From Pseudomonadota bacterium (GTDB lineage: Bacteria; Pseudomonadota; Gammaproteobacteria; Burkholderiales; Burkholderiaceae_C), in contig JAKARB010000010.1 of NCBI GenBank assembly GCA_021819435.1, positions 62,001 to 126,000 of the forward strand: DNA of 64,000 nucleotides. Direction: 5' to 3'. Shown here piece by piece: positions 1 to 9,278 of the stretch. The position numbers and the translations under genes were made by a program. The notes below the pieces were generated by a model. The model was not told the origin of the DNA. It ran no database searches and was given only the letters and a program-made list of their open reading frames with translations. Each line of letters starts with the position of its first letter. Positions within the stretch are counted from its first letter, which is position 1.

Positions 1-2
1 CG

Positions 3-1571
3 CTGATCCAGGCGCCGGTGTTTGGCGCCGAGGTTGCCTCCTTCGATGGGGGTGAGGCGCTCAAGCAGCGCGGCGTCTTGCAGGTGATCCGCATCCCGCA
101 CGCGGTGGCGGTCATCGCCGACAACTGGTGGCGCGCCAAGCAGGCGCGTGAGCTGGTCAAGGTGCAATGGACGGCCACGCCTCACGATGCCTATGCGAGC
201 CAGGACCTGGCCCGCGCGGCTGACGAGGCCTTGCGCGATGGCTTCGGCATGCCCTATGTGATGCGGGGCGACGCAGAGGGACGCATCGAGCAGGCCCGGC
301 AGGCCGTGGCCGGGCAAGCAGGTCAGTCAAGTTCGTCCCAGGCTCCGGCCGGCGGTCCGGGCCCGCGCCTGCTCGAAGCCCGCTACCACGCACCCCACGT
401 TGCGCACGCCGCGCTGGAACCCATCAACTGCACAGCCCGCGTGCAAGAGGGCCGCGTCGAAGTCTGGGCCTCGACCCAGGTGGCCTCGCTGGCACGCTGG
501 CGGGCCGCGCAAGTGGCCGGTGTCGACACCGAACAGGTCACCTTGCACCTGCCGTTGCTCGGCGGCGGTTTCGGGCGCCGGCTGGAGGTCGACATGGTGG
601 AGCAGGCCGTTCGATTGGCCATGCAGACGCAAGGCAAGCCCGTGAAAATGGTGTGGACGCGCGAGGAGGACACCCAGCACGACTTTTATCGCCCGGCGGC
701 CTGGGCCGATTTCCGCGCCGCGCTGGATGAACAGGGCCGCGTCATCGCCTGGCACAACCGCGTGGCCGCTCAGCCGCCCACCAACATGGCCATGGTGCGC
801 CTGCTGCCCTGGGCCTCCACCAAGCTGCCAGACAAAAGCCAGATCGAGGGCGCTTTCGACGTGCCCTACGCCATCGAGCACATGAAGGTGCAGCAGTTGC
901 AGCTCGAATCGCCCGTGCCGGTGGGCTACTGGCGCAGCGTGGGCCATTCGTACAACGCCTTCTTCACCGAATGCTTCGCCGACGAACTGGCCCACGCCGA
1001 GGGGGCCGACCCGGTGGCCTGGCGGCGTGCGCGGCTGGGCTCGCAGCCTCGCCATCGCGCCGTGCTCGACGAGGTGGCTCGCCGCGCGGGCTGGGGCACG
1101 CCATTGCCGCCTGGGCATGCGCGAGGCGTGGCCTTGCAGGGCAGTTTCGGCTCGATCTGCGCTCAGGTGGTCGAAGCCTCGATCGAGGGCGCCGAGGTGC
1201 GCGTGCACCGTGTCACCTGCGTCATCGATTGCGGCGTGGTGGTGCACCCCGACACGGTGATCGCGCAGATGCAAGGCGGCATCGTGTTCGCGTTGACGGC
1301 GGCCCTGTTCGGCGAGATCACCGTGTCCGAAGGACGTGTGCAGCAAAGCAGCTTCCCCGACCAGCCGCTGCTGTCGCTGGCGCGCACGCCACGCATCGAC
1401 GTGCACCTGATGCCGAGTGCGCACCCGCCAGGCGGCGTGGGCGAGCCGGGCGTGCCGCCGTTGGCCCCGGCGTTGGCCAATGCGCTGTTCGTGCTCACGG
1501 GCGAGCGGCTGCGCAGCCTGCCTCTGCGCCTGAAGCCTGGTGGGAACGATCCGGACACGGCGGTGTCGTGA
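3..1571 (+). CDS. xanthine dehydrogenase family protein, molybdopterin-binding subunit (isoquinoline 1-oxidoreductase beta-like), 5' truncated by window
   Basis: Reading frame open from the window edge; LGGGFGRRLE motif and C-terminal PPGGVGEPGVPPLAPALANALF typical of IorB-type molybdenum hydroxylases. Confidence 0.9.
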   Translation: MIQAPVFGAEVASFDGGEALKQRGVLQVIRIPHAVAVIADNWWRAKQARELVKVQWTATPHDAYASQDLARAADEALRDGFGMPYVMRGDAEGRIEQARQAVAGQAGQSSSSQAPAGGPGPRLLEARYHAPHVAHAALEPINCTARVQEGRVEVWASTQVASLARWRAAQVAGVDTEQVTLHLPLLGGGFGRRLEVDMVEQAVRLAMQTQGKPVKMVWTREEDTQHDFYRPAAWADFRAALDEQGRVIAWHNRVAAQPPTNMAMVRLLPWASTKLPDKSQIEGAFDVPYAIEHMKVQQLQLESPVPVGYWRSVGHSYNAFFTECFADELAHAEGADPVAWRRARLGSQPRHRAVLDEVARRAGWGTPLPPGHARGVALQGSFGSICAQVVEASIEGAEVRVHRVTCVIDCGVVVHPDTVIAQMQGGIVFALTAALFGEITVSEGRVQQSSFPDQPLLSLARTPRIDVHLMPSAHPPGGVGEPGVPPLAPALANALFVLTGERLRSLPLRLKPGGNDPDTAVS

Positions 1572-2224
1572 GCCGCTGCACCGAACTGGGCGAGGCATCG
1601 GGAGGACCCGGTCTTTCTTCGCCCCGGGTTGTGGCCTTGGTGCTTGCTGCGGGCCGTGCCAGCCGCTTCGGCTCGGACAAGCGCCAGGCCCGCTTGCCCG
1701 ATGGCCGCTGTTTGCTGGAAGCGGTCTTGCAAACTCAGCGCGAAGCCTGTGATGACGTGCGCGTGCTCCTGCGCCCTGACGACGCGTGGGGCCGGGCGCT
1801 GTGCACCGAGCACGGTGCCGCATGGCTGACGGTGCCGGATGCCGACCGGGGCATGGGACGCACCCTGGCCGCAGGCCTGCGCGCGCTGATGAACGACGAA
1901 AGTTCGGTCGCAGGTGCCGCATCGTCGATGCCCGGTTTCGACGCCGCGCTCATGGTGCTGGCCGACATGCCCTGGGTTCAGACCGCCACGGTGAGGGCCC
2001 TGGTCAGCGCCTTCCAACGCGAAGGCCGACCCGCCTGGCCCTGGCATGGCGGCCAACCTGGCCACCCCCGCCTGTTGCCCCGAGCAGACTGGCCCGCCTT
2101 GTTCGATCTGTCGGGTGACGAGGGCGCGCGCCACACCGTGGACTGGTTTCGAGCCACCCGTGTCGATGTGCCCGATCGCGGCATCCTGATCGACATCGAC
2201 ACACCAGCCGACCTGGGCGGATAA
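1568..2224 (+). CDS. nucleotidyltransferase family protein (MobA/MocA-like molybdenum cofactor nucleotidyltransferase)
   Basis: GTG start overlapping the previous stop by 4 nt; LVLAAGRASRFGSDKRQARLPDG NTP-transferase motif; next to a molybdenum hydroxylase. Confidence 0.85.
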   Translation: MSRCTELGEASGGPGLSSPRVVALVLAAGRASRFGSDKRQARLPDGRCLLEAVLQTQREACDDVRVLLRPDDAWGRALCTEHGAAWLTVPDADRGMGRTLAAGLRALMNDESSVAGAASSMPGFDAALMVLADMPWVQTATVRALVSAFQREGRPAWPWHGGQPGHPRLLPRADWPALFDLSGDEGARHTVDWFRATRVDVPDRGILIDIDTPADLGG

Positions 2225-2269
2225 CATTGGCTCCATCTGGTCACCATCGATGACCAACACCGCCAAACC

Positions 2270-5200
2270 ATGTCCGACGCCGACAACGCTTCCCCCCAGT
2301 CCACCCCTTCGCCAAGTCGCTCGCGCATGGTCGTCCGTGTCGGGGCTGGCGCGGCGCTGGTCGCGGCAGCCTGGACGGGTGCCGTGGGGCACTGGCTGCC
2401 CGGCTGGTTGCGTCCGCGTGTGGAAGCCGCCGCGTCTGATGCCCTCGGCACGCCTGTGCGCCTGGGTGGCCTCGCCATCGCACCCTGGCGCCTGGAAGTC
2501 ACCGCCACCGATCTGGCCGTGGGCCCCGCAGAGCGGCCCTGGCTCAAGCTCAAGCAGGCCGAAGCCGGGCTGTCGCTGGAGTCGCTGTGGCGGTTTGCTC
2601 CGGTCATCAAGCGGGTCGATCTGCAAGCCCCTGAGCTCGATGTCGAGCGCCTGAGCGCCGACCGCTTCAACTTCTCGCCGCTGCTCGACAAATTGCGGCA
2701 GCCCTCGCCCGAGCCGAATGCAGACACCGGCCCGGCGCGCTTCGCCATCTTCAACATCCGCCTGCATGACGGCGTGGTGCGCTACGCCGACCGCGTGCTC
2801 GACCAGTCGCACCTCATCGACCAGATCCGCCTGGAGGTGCCCTTCCTGAGCAGCCTGCCCAGCGATGTCGACGTCACGGTGCAGCCATTGCTGGAGGCCC
2901 GCATCGACGGCAGCGCCTTGCGCGTGGCCGGCCGCACCCACCCCTTCCAGGCGACGCTGCACAGCGAGGTCGATGTGCGCTGGCAGGACGTTGACCTGGT
3001 GCACTGGCTGGACGCCGTGCGGCCTCTCATGCCCGAGCCCTGGCGTCCGCAGGCTCGCGAGGGCCGCCTGGACACCGACCTCAAAGTGGTGTTCGAGCAG
3101 CGGCCCGCGCCGGCCTTGCCCCTGCTGGCCGTCCAGGGCCGCTTGGGGGTGAGGGGGCTCGACCTCTCATTGCCGGCCGTGCCGGGAGCCGGCGCGTTGG
3201 ACGCCCGTTGGCAACAACTCGAACTCAACGGCCTCGACCTGCAACCGCTGGCCCGCAAGGTCACGCTGGGCAAGCTGTCGCTCGATGGCGTGGGCGTCAA
3301 GCTGCGGCCAGCCACGGGTGCGGCGCAAGGCTCGCTGAACGCTCGCGGTGCATCCACTGTCGCCTCGGCAGCAGGCGACGCCGCCACCCTCAAGGCATCG
3401 CCATCTGCATCGTCACCGGCCGCGCCCTGGTCCTGGTCGGTCGGCCAGATTCGCATCACGCTGGCCGATGCCGATGTGCAGAACTTGGCCGCCCCTTGGC
3501 CACGCCTGACCCAAGGCCTCATCGAAGTCCAGGGGCTGGACGGCGGCGAACGCGCCAAGCCCGCCAAGTGGACGCTGTCGCTGGCCGATGAGCACGAAGG
3601 GCGCATCGCGGCACAAGGCCAGGCGCAGATCGCGCAGGGGACGGCCGAGGCCGAGCTGCAAGTCGACCAATGGCGACTCCCCCCTTGGCTCGCGCCCGTG
3701 GGGCAAAGCGGTCTGCTGCCGGTGATGTTGACGCAAGGACAATTGAACCTGCACACCCGCGTGCGCCTGAACGCCTTGTCCTCGCCCACAGGTCAGCCGC
3801 CCATGTTGCACATCGAGGGCACCGGCCTGGGCATCGAGGGCGCACAGGTTCTGTTGGCGCCGCCTGCCCGGGGCTCATCGGGCTCCGCCACGAGCCCCGA
3901 TGCCGACCACGCCAACTGGCGCTCGCTGACCCTCGACGGCGTCGAGGCCGATGTCAGCCTCGCCGAAGGCGCCTCTGGCCTGCGACGGTTGCATGTTGCC
4001 AGCGTGACCGCCGATGCGCTGGATGCAGCCGTCTCGCGCGATGCACAGGGGCGCGTGTTGGCTGGCCTGATGCGGGCCACCGCGCCTGCGGCCTCGGCGG
4101 AGCCTGCGCGCTCCGCCTTGCGCGCCTCACCCCGCCCCCAGCCTTCTGAGCCACCCACCATCTCGGTCGACCTCGTGCAATGCCGTGGCTGCGCCGTGCG
4201 CTTCACCGACCAGGGCGTGCAGCCCACCGCCCGTTTCGCCTTGCAGCAGGCCGACCTGAGCGTGCAAGGCGTTTCGCAGCAACTCAACCAGGCCATGAAG
4301 GTCGACCTCCGCACCCGCGCGCAGGGACAGGGCCAGCTCGCTTTCAAGGGCGAGTTGCGGCCCCAGCCGCTGTCGATCAAAGGTCAGTTGTCGGCCAGCG
4401 CGCTCGACCTGCGCGCCTTGCAGCCTTACCTTTCGCCCCACGTCAACGTGACGCTGGCAGGCGCCATGGCTGCGGCCCAGGGCCAGGTGAACGTGGACGC
4501 TGCCCGCAGCGGCAGCGGCGAGGCGTTCCATGTACGCTACCAAGGCCGGTTGGGCTTGCAAGACCTGCGCCTGCGCGATCGCGTCAACGACGCGCTGCTG
4601 CTGCGCTGGACCAGCTTCGCGCTCGACCGCGCCGACCTCGCCTGGCGCGACGGCGCCATCGATGCCGACCTCGGCTTCATCGCCCTCAAGGATTTCTACG
4701 GCCGCGTCATCGTCAACCGCGATGGCAGCCTGAACCTGGCCAGCATCGTGCGCCGCAGCGGCGAAGCGCAGCCCACCTCGGTGACCACGCCGCAGGATGC
4801 GGGCAAGCCGGCCGTGGCGGCGGCGCCAGGCGGCACATCGCCCCGCCTGCGCTGGCAAGGCATCCACCTCGAAAAGGGCGAGGTCGATTTCACCGACACC
4901 TTCATCCAGCCCAACTACTCCGCCCACCTCACGCGTCTGGCCGGCGACATCTCTGCCGTCTCGTCGACGCTGCCCGAGCCCGCCAAGGTCGAGGTCAACG
5001 CCACGCTCGACGACAGCGCGCCCGTGCGCATCAGCGGCCAACTGCATCCACTGGGTGCCAGGCTCTTCACCGACATCCAAGGCGTGGCCAAGGGCATCGA
5101 GCTCACCCGCTTCACGCCCTATTCAGCGCGCTACGCCGGCTATGCCATCGAGAAAGGCACGCTGTCGGTCAACGTGCATTACCGCGTCGATGGCGGCAAG

Positions 5201-6007
5201 CTCCAGGCCGACAACCAAGTCTTCCTCGACCAGCTCACCTTTGGCGAACGCGTCGAGAGCCCGCAGGCCACCAAGCTGCCCGTGCTGCTCGCTGTTTCGC
5301 TGCTCAAGAACACCAAGGGCGAAATCGATGTCAACCTGCCCATCTCCGGTTCGCTCGACGACCCGGAGTTCTCGGTGGGCGGCATCATCTGGCGTGTCAT
5401 CGCCAACCTGCTGACCAAGGCGGTGGTCGCGCCGTTCTCCTTGCTGTCCGGTGACGACGGCGGTGAACTGGGCAGCGTGCCCTTCCAGCCGGGCGTGGCC
5501 GTGCTCGATGAAACCGCGCGCACGCGGCTCGACAAGCTCGCCGAGAAGCTCAAGGATCGCCCTTCGCTCAAGCTCGAAGCCACTGGCTGGGCCGATGCCG
5601 ACCTCGACCTGGAGGGCCTGCGCCAGGCCCATGTGCAGGAGCTCATGCGCCGCGCCAAAGCCAAGGCCAAAGGGCTGGATGTGGACGAGGTGGTGATCGA
5701 CCCCGCCGAGCGCAGCACCTGGCTGAAGGCCGCCTACCAGGCCGCCGACATCAAGAAGCCGCGCAACTTCATCGGCATGGCCCAGAGTCTGCCCGACGAG
5801 CAGATGACGGCCCTGCTCAAGGCCAGTGCCGTGGTCGACAAGGCCACGCTCAAGGCCCTCGCCGACGACCGCGCCAACGAGGTCAAGGCCTACCTCAGCG
5901 AACGGCTCGACCCCGAGCGTGTGCGGCTGACGGCTTCTCGCGTGGGGGCCGAAGGCCAGGTCGCCGAGAAATCCGGCGGCAGCAGCGTGCTGTTCGAGTT
6001 GCGTTAA
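2270..6007 (+). CDS. DUF748 / AsmA-like domain-containing large protein (1245 aa)
   Basis: N-terminal TM segment, long AsmA-like beta region and a C-terminal region typical of DUF748 proteins. Confidence 0.8.
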   Translation: MSDADNASPQSTPSPSRSRMVVRVGAGAALVAAAWTGAVGHWLPGWLRPRVEAAASDALGTPVRLGGLAIAPWRLEVTATDLAVGPAERPWLKLKQAEAGLSLESLWRFAPVIKRVDLQAPELDVERLSADRFNFSPLLDKLRQPSPEPNADTGPARFAIFNIRLHDGVVRYADRVLDQSHLIDQIRLEVPFLSSLPSDVDVTVQPLLEARIDGSALRVAGRTHPFQATLHSEVDVRWQDVDLVHWLDAVRPLMPEPWRPQAREGRLDTDLKVVFEQRPAPALPLLAVQGRLGVRGLDLSLPAVPGAGALDARWQQLELNGLDLQPLARKVTLGKLSLDGVGVKLRPATGAAQGSLNARGASTVASAAGDAATLKASPSASSPAAPWSWSVGQIRITLADADVQNLAAPWPRLTQGLIEVQGLDGGERAKPAKWTLSLADEHEGRIAAQGQAQIAQGTAEAELQVDQWRLPPWLAPVGQSGLLPVMLTQGQLNLHTRVRLNALSSPTGQPPMLHIEGTGLGIEGAQVLLAPPARGSSGSATSPDADHANWRSLTLDGVEADVSLAEGASGLRRLHVASVTADALDAAVSRDAQGRVLAGLMRATAPAASAEPARSALRASPRPQPSEPPTISVDLVQCRGCAVRFTDQGVQPTARFALQQADLSVQGVSQQLNQAMKVDLRTRAQGQGQLAFKGELRPQPLSIKGQLSASALDLRALQPYLSPHVNVTLAGAMAAAQGQVNVDAARSGSGEAFHVRYQGRLGLQDLRLRDRVNDALLLRWTSFALDRADLAWRDGAIDADLGFIALKDFYGRVIVNRDGSLNLASIVRRSGEAQPTSVTTPQDAGKPAVAAAPGGTSPRLRWQGIHLEKGEVDFTDTFIQPNYSAHLTRLAGDISAVSSTLPEPAKVEVNATLDDSAPVRISGQLHPLGARLFTDIQGVAKGIELTRFTPYSARYAGYAIEKGTLSVNVHYRVDGGKLQADNQVFLDQLTFGERVESPQATKLPVLLAVSLLKNTKGEIDVNLPISGSLDDPEFSVGGIIWRVIANLLTKAVVAPFSLLSGDDGGELGSVPFQPGVAVLDETARTRLDKLAEKLKDRPSLKLEATGWADADLDLEGLRQAHVQELMRRAKAKAKGLDVDEVVIDPAERSTWLKAAYQAADIKKPRNFIGMAQSLPDEQMTALLKASAVVDKATLKALADDRANEVKAYLSERLDPERVRLTASRVGAEGQVAEKSGGSSVLFELR

Positions 6008-6121
6008 CGCCCGGCATCGATGCCAATGCCGAGCAATCCGCACGGTCGGCGGCCTTTCCAGGGCGCCCTGGTGTGACGTGAGCGGGGCGAGGCTGCACAC
6101 TGCTTGCACCAGGAGGGCGCC

Positions 6122-6418
6122 ATGAACGTCACATCCATCGCCATGAGCGGCATGCAGGCGGCGTCCAACCGCCTCGACGTAGCCGCCAACAACATCGCCA
6201 ACAGCCAGACGCCAGGTTTCCGCCGAGACATGGTGATGCAGCAGACGCAAGAGCAGGAAGGCGTGCTCACCGTGGTCGGCAAAGCCCAGGAAGTGGGCCC
6301 TGACCTCGCAGCCGACCTCGTCGAGCAGATGCAGGCCACCTACGCCTTTCGCGCCAACCTGCGCACCATCGAGGCCGACAAGCACATGAGCGGCAGCCTG
6401 CTCGACATCCAGGCCTGA
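6122..6418 (+). CDS. short standalone flagellar basal-body rod-type protein
   Basis: MNVTSIAMSGMQAASNRLDVAANNIANSQTPGFRRD matches the flagellar rod N-terminal domain; C-terminus resembles FlgC/FlgG. Confidence 0.8.
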   Translation: MNVTSIAMSGMQAASNRLDVAANNIANSQTPGFRRDMVMQQTQEQEGVLTVVGKAQEVGPDLAADLVEQMQATYAFRANLRTIEADKHMSGSLLDIQA

Positions 6419-6593
6419 AGCGTGCGGCCTGGCGGTCACGCTCGGGCCACTCCCACGCTCCAGCCCCGCCCCAGCCTCGCCCCTTGCCCGGCCACGGGTG
6501 CGCCGCACCACCCGTCAGCTGTCGCCCCGTGACCGCCAAGCTCGCGCGACAATGCGTCTGGCACCCCGCCTTCAGCGCGGCGGGTGCCCAGCC

Positions 6594-7853
6594 GTGACCG
6601 ATCCGCAACTCACCTCCGCGCCACCCGCACCCCAGGCGGTGCCCGACCGCCTCATCGCCCACCTCGACATGGACGCCTTCTACGCGTCGGTCGAGCTGCT
6701 GCGCTACCCGGAGCTTCAAGGCCAGCCGGTGGTGATTGGCGGGGGGCGCCGACGCCAGCCCGATCCCCATGCTGACGGCGGCGAGCAAACCGTCCACCAT
6801 GCCCGCCTGCGCGACTACGCCGGCCGAGGCGTCGTCACCACCGCCACCTACGCCGCCCGCGCCTTTGGCGTGCACTCCGGAATGGGCCTGATGAAGGCCG
6901 CCGCGTTGGCTCCCGACGCCATCCTGCTGCCCGCCGATTTCGACGAGTACCGCCGCCTCTCGCGCTTGTTCAAGGCGGCCGTCGCCACCATCGCGCCCGT
7001 GATCGAAGACCGCGGCATCGACGAGATCTACATCGACCTGGGCGATGTGCCCGGCGCGCGTGACCGCACCTCGCAAGACCCCATGGCCGGCGCGCGCGAG
7101 GTGGCTTCGCGCATCAAGCAGGCGGTGCGCGAGGCCACCGGCTTGAGCTGCTCCATCGGCGTCACGCCCAACAAGCTGCTGAGCAAGCTGGCATCCGACC
7201 TCGACAAGCCCGACGGCCTGACCCTGCTCAGCCACGCCGACCTGCCCGAGCGCGTGTGGCCCCTGCCGGCCTCACGCATCAATGGCATCGGCCCGAAAGC
7301 CAACGCCCGCCTGGGCGAGATCGGCATCCACACCATCGGTGAACTGGCCGCCGCCGACCTGTCGGTGCTCGTTGAAACCTTCGGCAGCAGCCATGGCCAG
7401 TGGATGCACGCTGCCGCGCACGGCCGCGACGAACGCCCCGTCGTCACCTGGCGCGAACCCAAATCCATCAGTCGTGAAACCACCTTCGAGCGCGACCTCC
7501 ACCCGCGCGAGGACCGTGCCCTGCTCACCCCGATCCTCACCCGCTTGTGCGAGCAGCTCGCAGCCGACCTGCTGCGCAAGGGCTATGCGGGCCGCAGCGT
7601 GGGTGTCAAGCTGCGCTACGATGATTTCCACATCGTCACCCGCAGCCTGAGCCTGCCGCACGCCACGCGCGACGCCGCCCTCATCCGCCAAGGGGCTGGC
7701 CGCTGCCTCAAGACAGTGCCCCTGGATCAGCGCTTGCGCCTGATTGGCGTGAAAATGTCGTCCTTGGTGCCCGGCGACGGGAGTGCGCCGCCGTCCGACC
7801 TCGGGCCGCGCTCGCTGCCCCTCTTCGACCTCTTCGACCTGACCGAAACTTGA
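6594..7853 (+). CDS. dinB: DNA polymerase IV
   Basis: AHLDMDAFYASVELLRYPEL; EDRGIDEIYIDL; SCSIGVTPNKLLSKLASDLDKPDG Y-family motifs; GTG start chosen. Confidence 0.93.
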   Translation: MTDPQLTSAPPAPQAVPDRLIAHLDMDAFYASVELLRYPELQGQPVVIGGGRRRQPDPHADGGEQTVHHARLRDYAGRGVVTTATYAARAFGVHSGMGLMKAAALAPDAILLPADFDEYRRLSRLFKAAVATIAPVIEDRGIDEIYIDLGDVPGARDRTSQDPMAGAREVASRIKQAVREATGLSCSIGVTPNKLLSKLASDLDKPDGLTLLSHADLPERVWPLPASRINGIGPKANARLGEIGIHTIGELAAADLSVLVETFGSSHGQWMHAAAHGRDERPVVTWREPKSISRETTFERDLHPREDRALLTPILTRLCEQLAADLLRKGYAGRSVGVKLRYDDFHIVTRSLSLPHATRDAALIRQGAGRCLKTVPLDQRLRLIGVKMSSLVPGDGSAPPSDLGPRSLPLFDLFDLTET

Positions 7854-7892
7854 TCCTCCCGGCGGCGTTTCTTTTCCCGCCCAGTTCACACC

Positions 7893-8279
7893 ATGTCTTC
7901 ACCCTCGCTGCCTTCCTTGCGCGTCCTGGCCATCCTGGCCGCGACGGCGTCGCTGTCTTCGCTGTCGGGTTGCAGCGTGGTGGCCGTGGCCGATGCGGCG
8001 GTCACGGTGGCCTCCACCGCTGTCGGCGTGACGGCTACGGTGGTCGAGACGACCGTGGACGTGGCCGCCGCCGGTGTGCGCGCCGCCACCGGCGATGACA
8101 AGGGCCCCGCGAAGGCCGATGAGAGGGCCGTCGAGCAGAAGGCGAACCCCGGCCAGCCGCCCGAACCCGCACAAGCCGCGAATCCAACAACGCCACAGTC
8201 GGCAGCGCCCAATGCCCAGGGCGGCTCGGCCGCACCGCAGCGCACCTGGCAAGAACCCACCTGGCCCGTCAGCCATTGA
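7893..8279 (+). CDS. small putative lipoprotein (NF038104-like)
   Basis: Signal peptide with LSGC lipobox followed by an Ala/Val/Thr-rich helix. Confidence 0.65.
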   Translation: MSSPSLPSLRVLAILAATASLSSLSGCSVVAVADAAVTVASTAVGVTATVVETTVDVAAAGVRAATGDDKGPAKADERAVEQKANPGQPPEPAQAANPTTPQSAAPNAQGGSAAPQRTWQEPTWPVSH

Positions 8280-8297
8280 AGGGTGCAGGGTGAGGCG

Positions 8298-8597
8298 ATG
8301 GCCGACGCAGCCGCCTGGTTGACCATCCAGCCCCTGGGGGCGCGCGTGCCCGTGCCAGCCGGCCAGAGCCTGCTGGAAGCCGCGCTTGCCGCCGGCATTG
8401 AACTGCCGCGTTCTTGCCGCAACGGCACCTGCCGCGCCTGCCGCTGCCAGATGGTGTCAGGCAGTGTGCGCTACCGCATCGAGTGGCCCGGCCTCAGCCC
8501 CGATGAGCACGAGGCCGGCGAGGTGCTGCCCTGCGTGGCGCTGCCGCAGGGCGATGTCACGTTGAACCAGCCTTTGGCGCGTCGGGCGTCCACCTGA
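8298..8597 (+). CDS. 2Fe-2S plant-type ferredoxin-like protein
   Basis: CRNGTCRACRC = CX4CX2C cluster ligand motif, with a later Cys (LPCVALP). Confidence 0.85.
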   Translation: MADAAAWLTIQPLGARVPVPAGQSLLEAALAAGIELPRSCRNGTCRACRCQMVSGSVRYRIEWPGLSPDEHEAGEVLPCVALPQGDVTLNQPLARRAST

Positions 8598-8820
8598 AAC
8601 GCGGCTGGCGCACGCCGTTGCTTTCCACTTCTTCGGTGAACATCGCGAAGGGCCGCACCCACAGCGCGCCCTCGCCATAAAGCGGGCGGTAGACGACCAG
8701 CGCCTCGTGCGTTTCGCTGTGCCGGGCCACGCCGTGAACCTCGTACAGGCCGCCCTTGTGATGGGTGTACAGGCCGGAGGGCAGGGTGGGCAGGGGCGTC
8801 AGGTCGTCCTCAATGCGCAT
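8557..8820 (-). CDS. DUF1653 domain-containing protein
   Basis: GLYTHHKGGLYEVHGVARHSETHEALVVYRPLYGEGALWVRPFAMFTEEV is characteristic of DUF1653. Confidence 0.85.
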   Translation of the reverse strand: MRIEDDLTPLPTLPSGLYTHHKGGLYEVHGVARHSETHEALVVYRPLYGEGALWVRPFAMFTEEVESNGVRQPRFRWTPDAPKAGST

Positions 8821-8958
8821 GGGGCAGAGCTCAACTTTACAAATCCTTTACGAAGAAGATTGTCCACGAACCGCGCGTGGTTGGCGTTGTACACCTCAAG
8901 GACGCGAGTCCTGACCTTCCTCAGTGAACTGTTTCCACCACGACCCAAGGACATCATC

Positions 8959-9183
8959 ATGAAGATCCGTCTGCTCACCGCCGCCCTGATCACCGCTGTT
9001 TCCGCTTCGGCCTTCGCCCAGGCTCCCGCCGCCCCGGCCACCGCCGCAGCCCCCGCTGCCTCGGCTGCTTCCGGTGCCCACAAGGCCGGTCACGAAGCCC
9101 GCAAGGAGCGTCGCGAGAAGCGCAAGGAGCACAAGGAACACCGTGCTGCCCACGCCGCTTCGGCTGCCTCGGCCGCCAAGTGA
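8959..9183 (+). CDS. small secreted Ala-rich / Lys-Glu-His-rich protein
   Basis: Signal peptide (MKIRLLTAALITAVSASAFAQA), then low-complexity AAPAAS and ERREKRKEHKEHR stretches. Confidence 0.6.
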   Translation: MKIRLLTAALITAVSASAFAQAPAAPATAAAPAASAASGAHKAGHEARKERREKRKEHKEHRAAHAASAASAAK

Positions 9184-9278
9184 TGAGCTGAAGCCTGCGG
9201 CGCAGGCACAATGACGGGCTTTGGCCGCGCGCCGCAGCGCCTGGCCGCTGCATCAGCCTGATCTTGCCGCCTGCGCCC

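Noticed and set aside
6740-6835. Extra segment in DinB near GGGRRRQPDPHADGGEQTVHHARLRDYAGRGVV
   Set aside because: From memory, a similar insert occurs in many betaproteobacterial DinB proteins; the frame is intact, so probably not novel.
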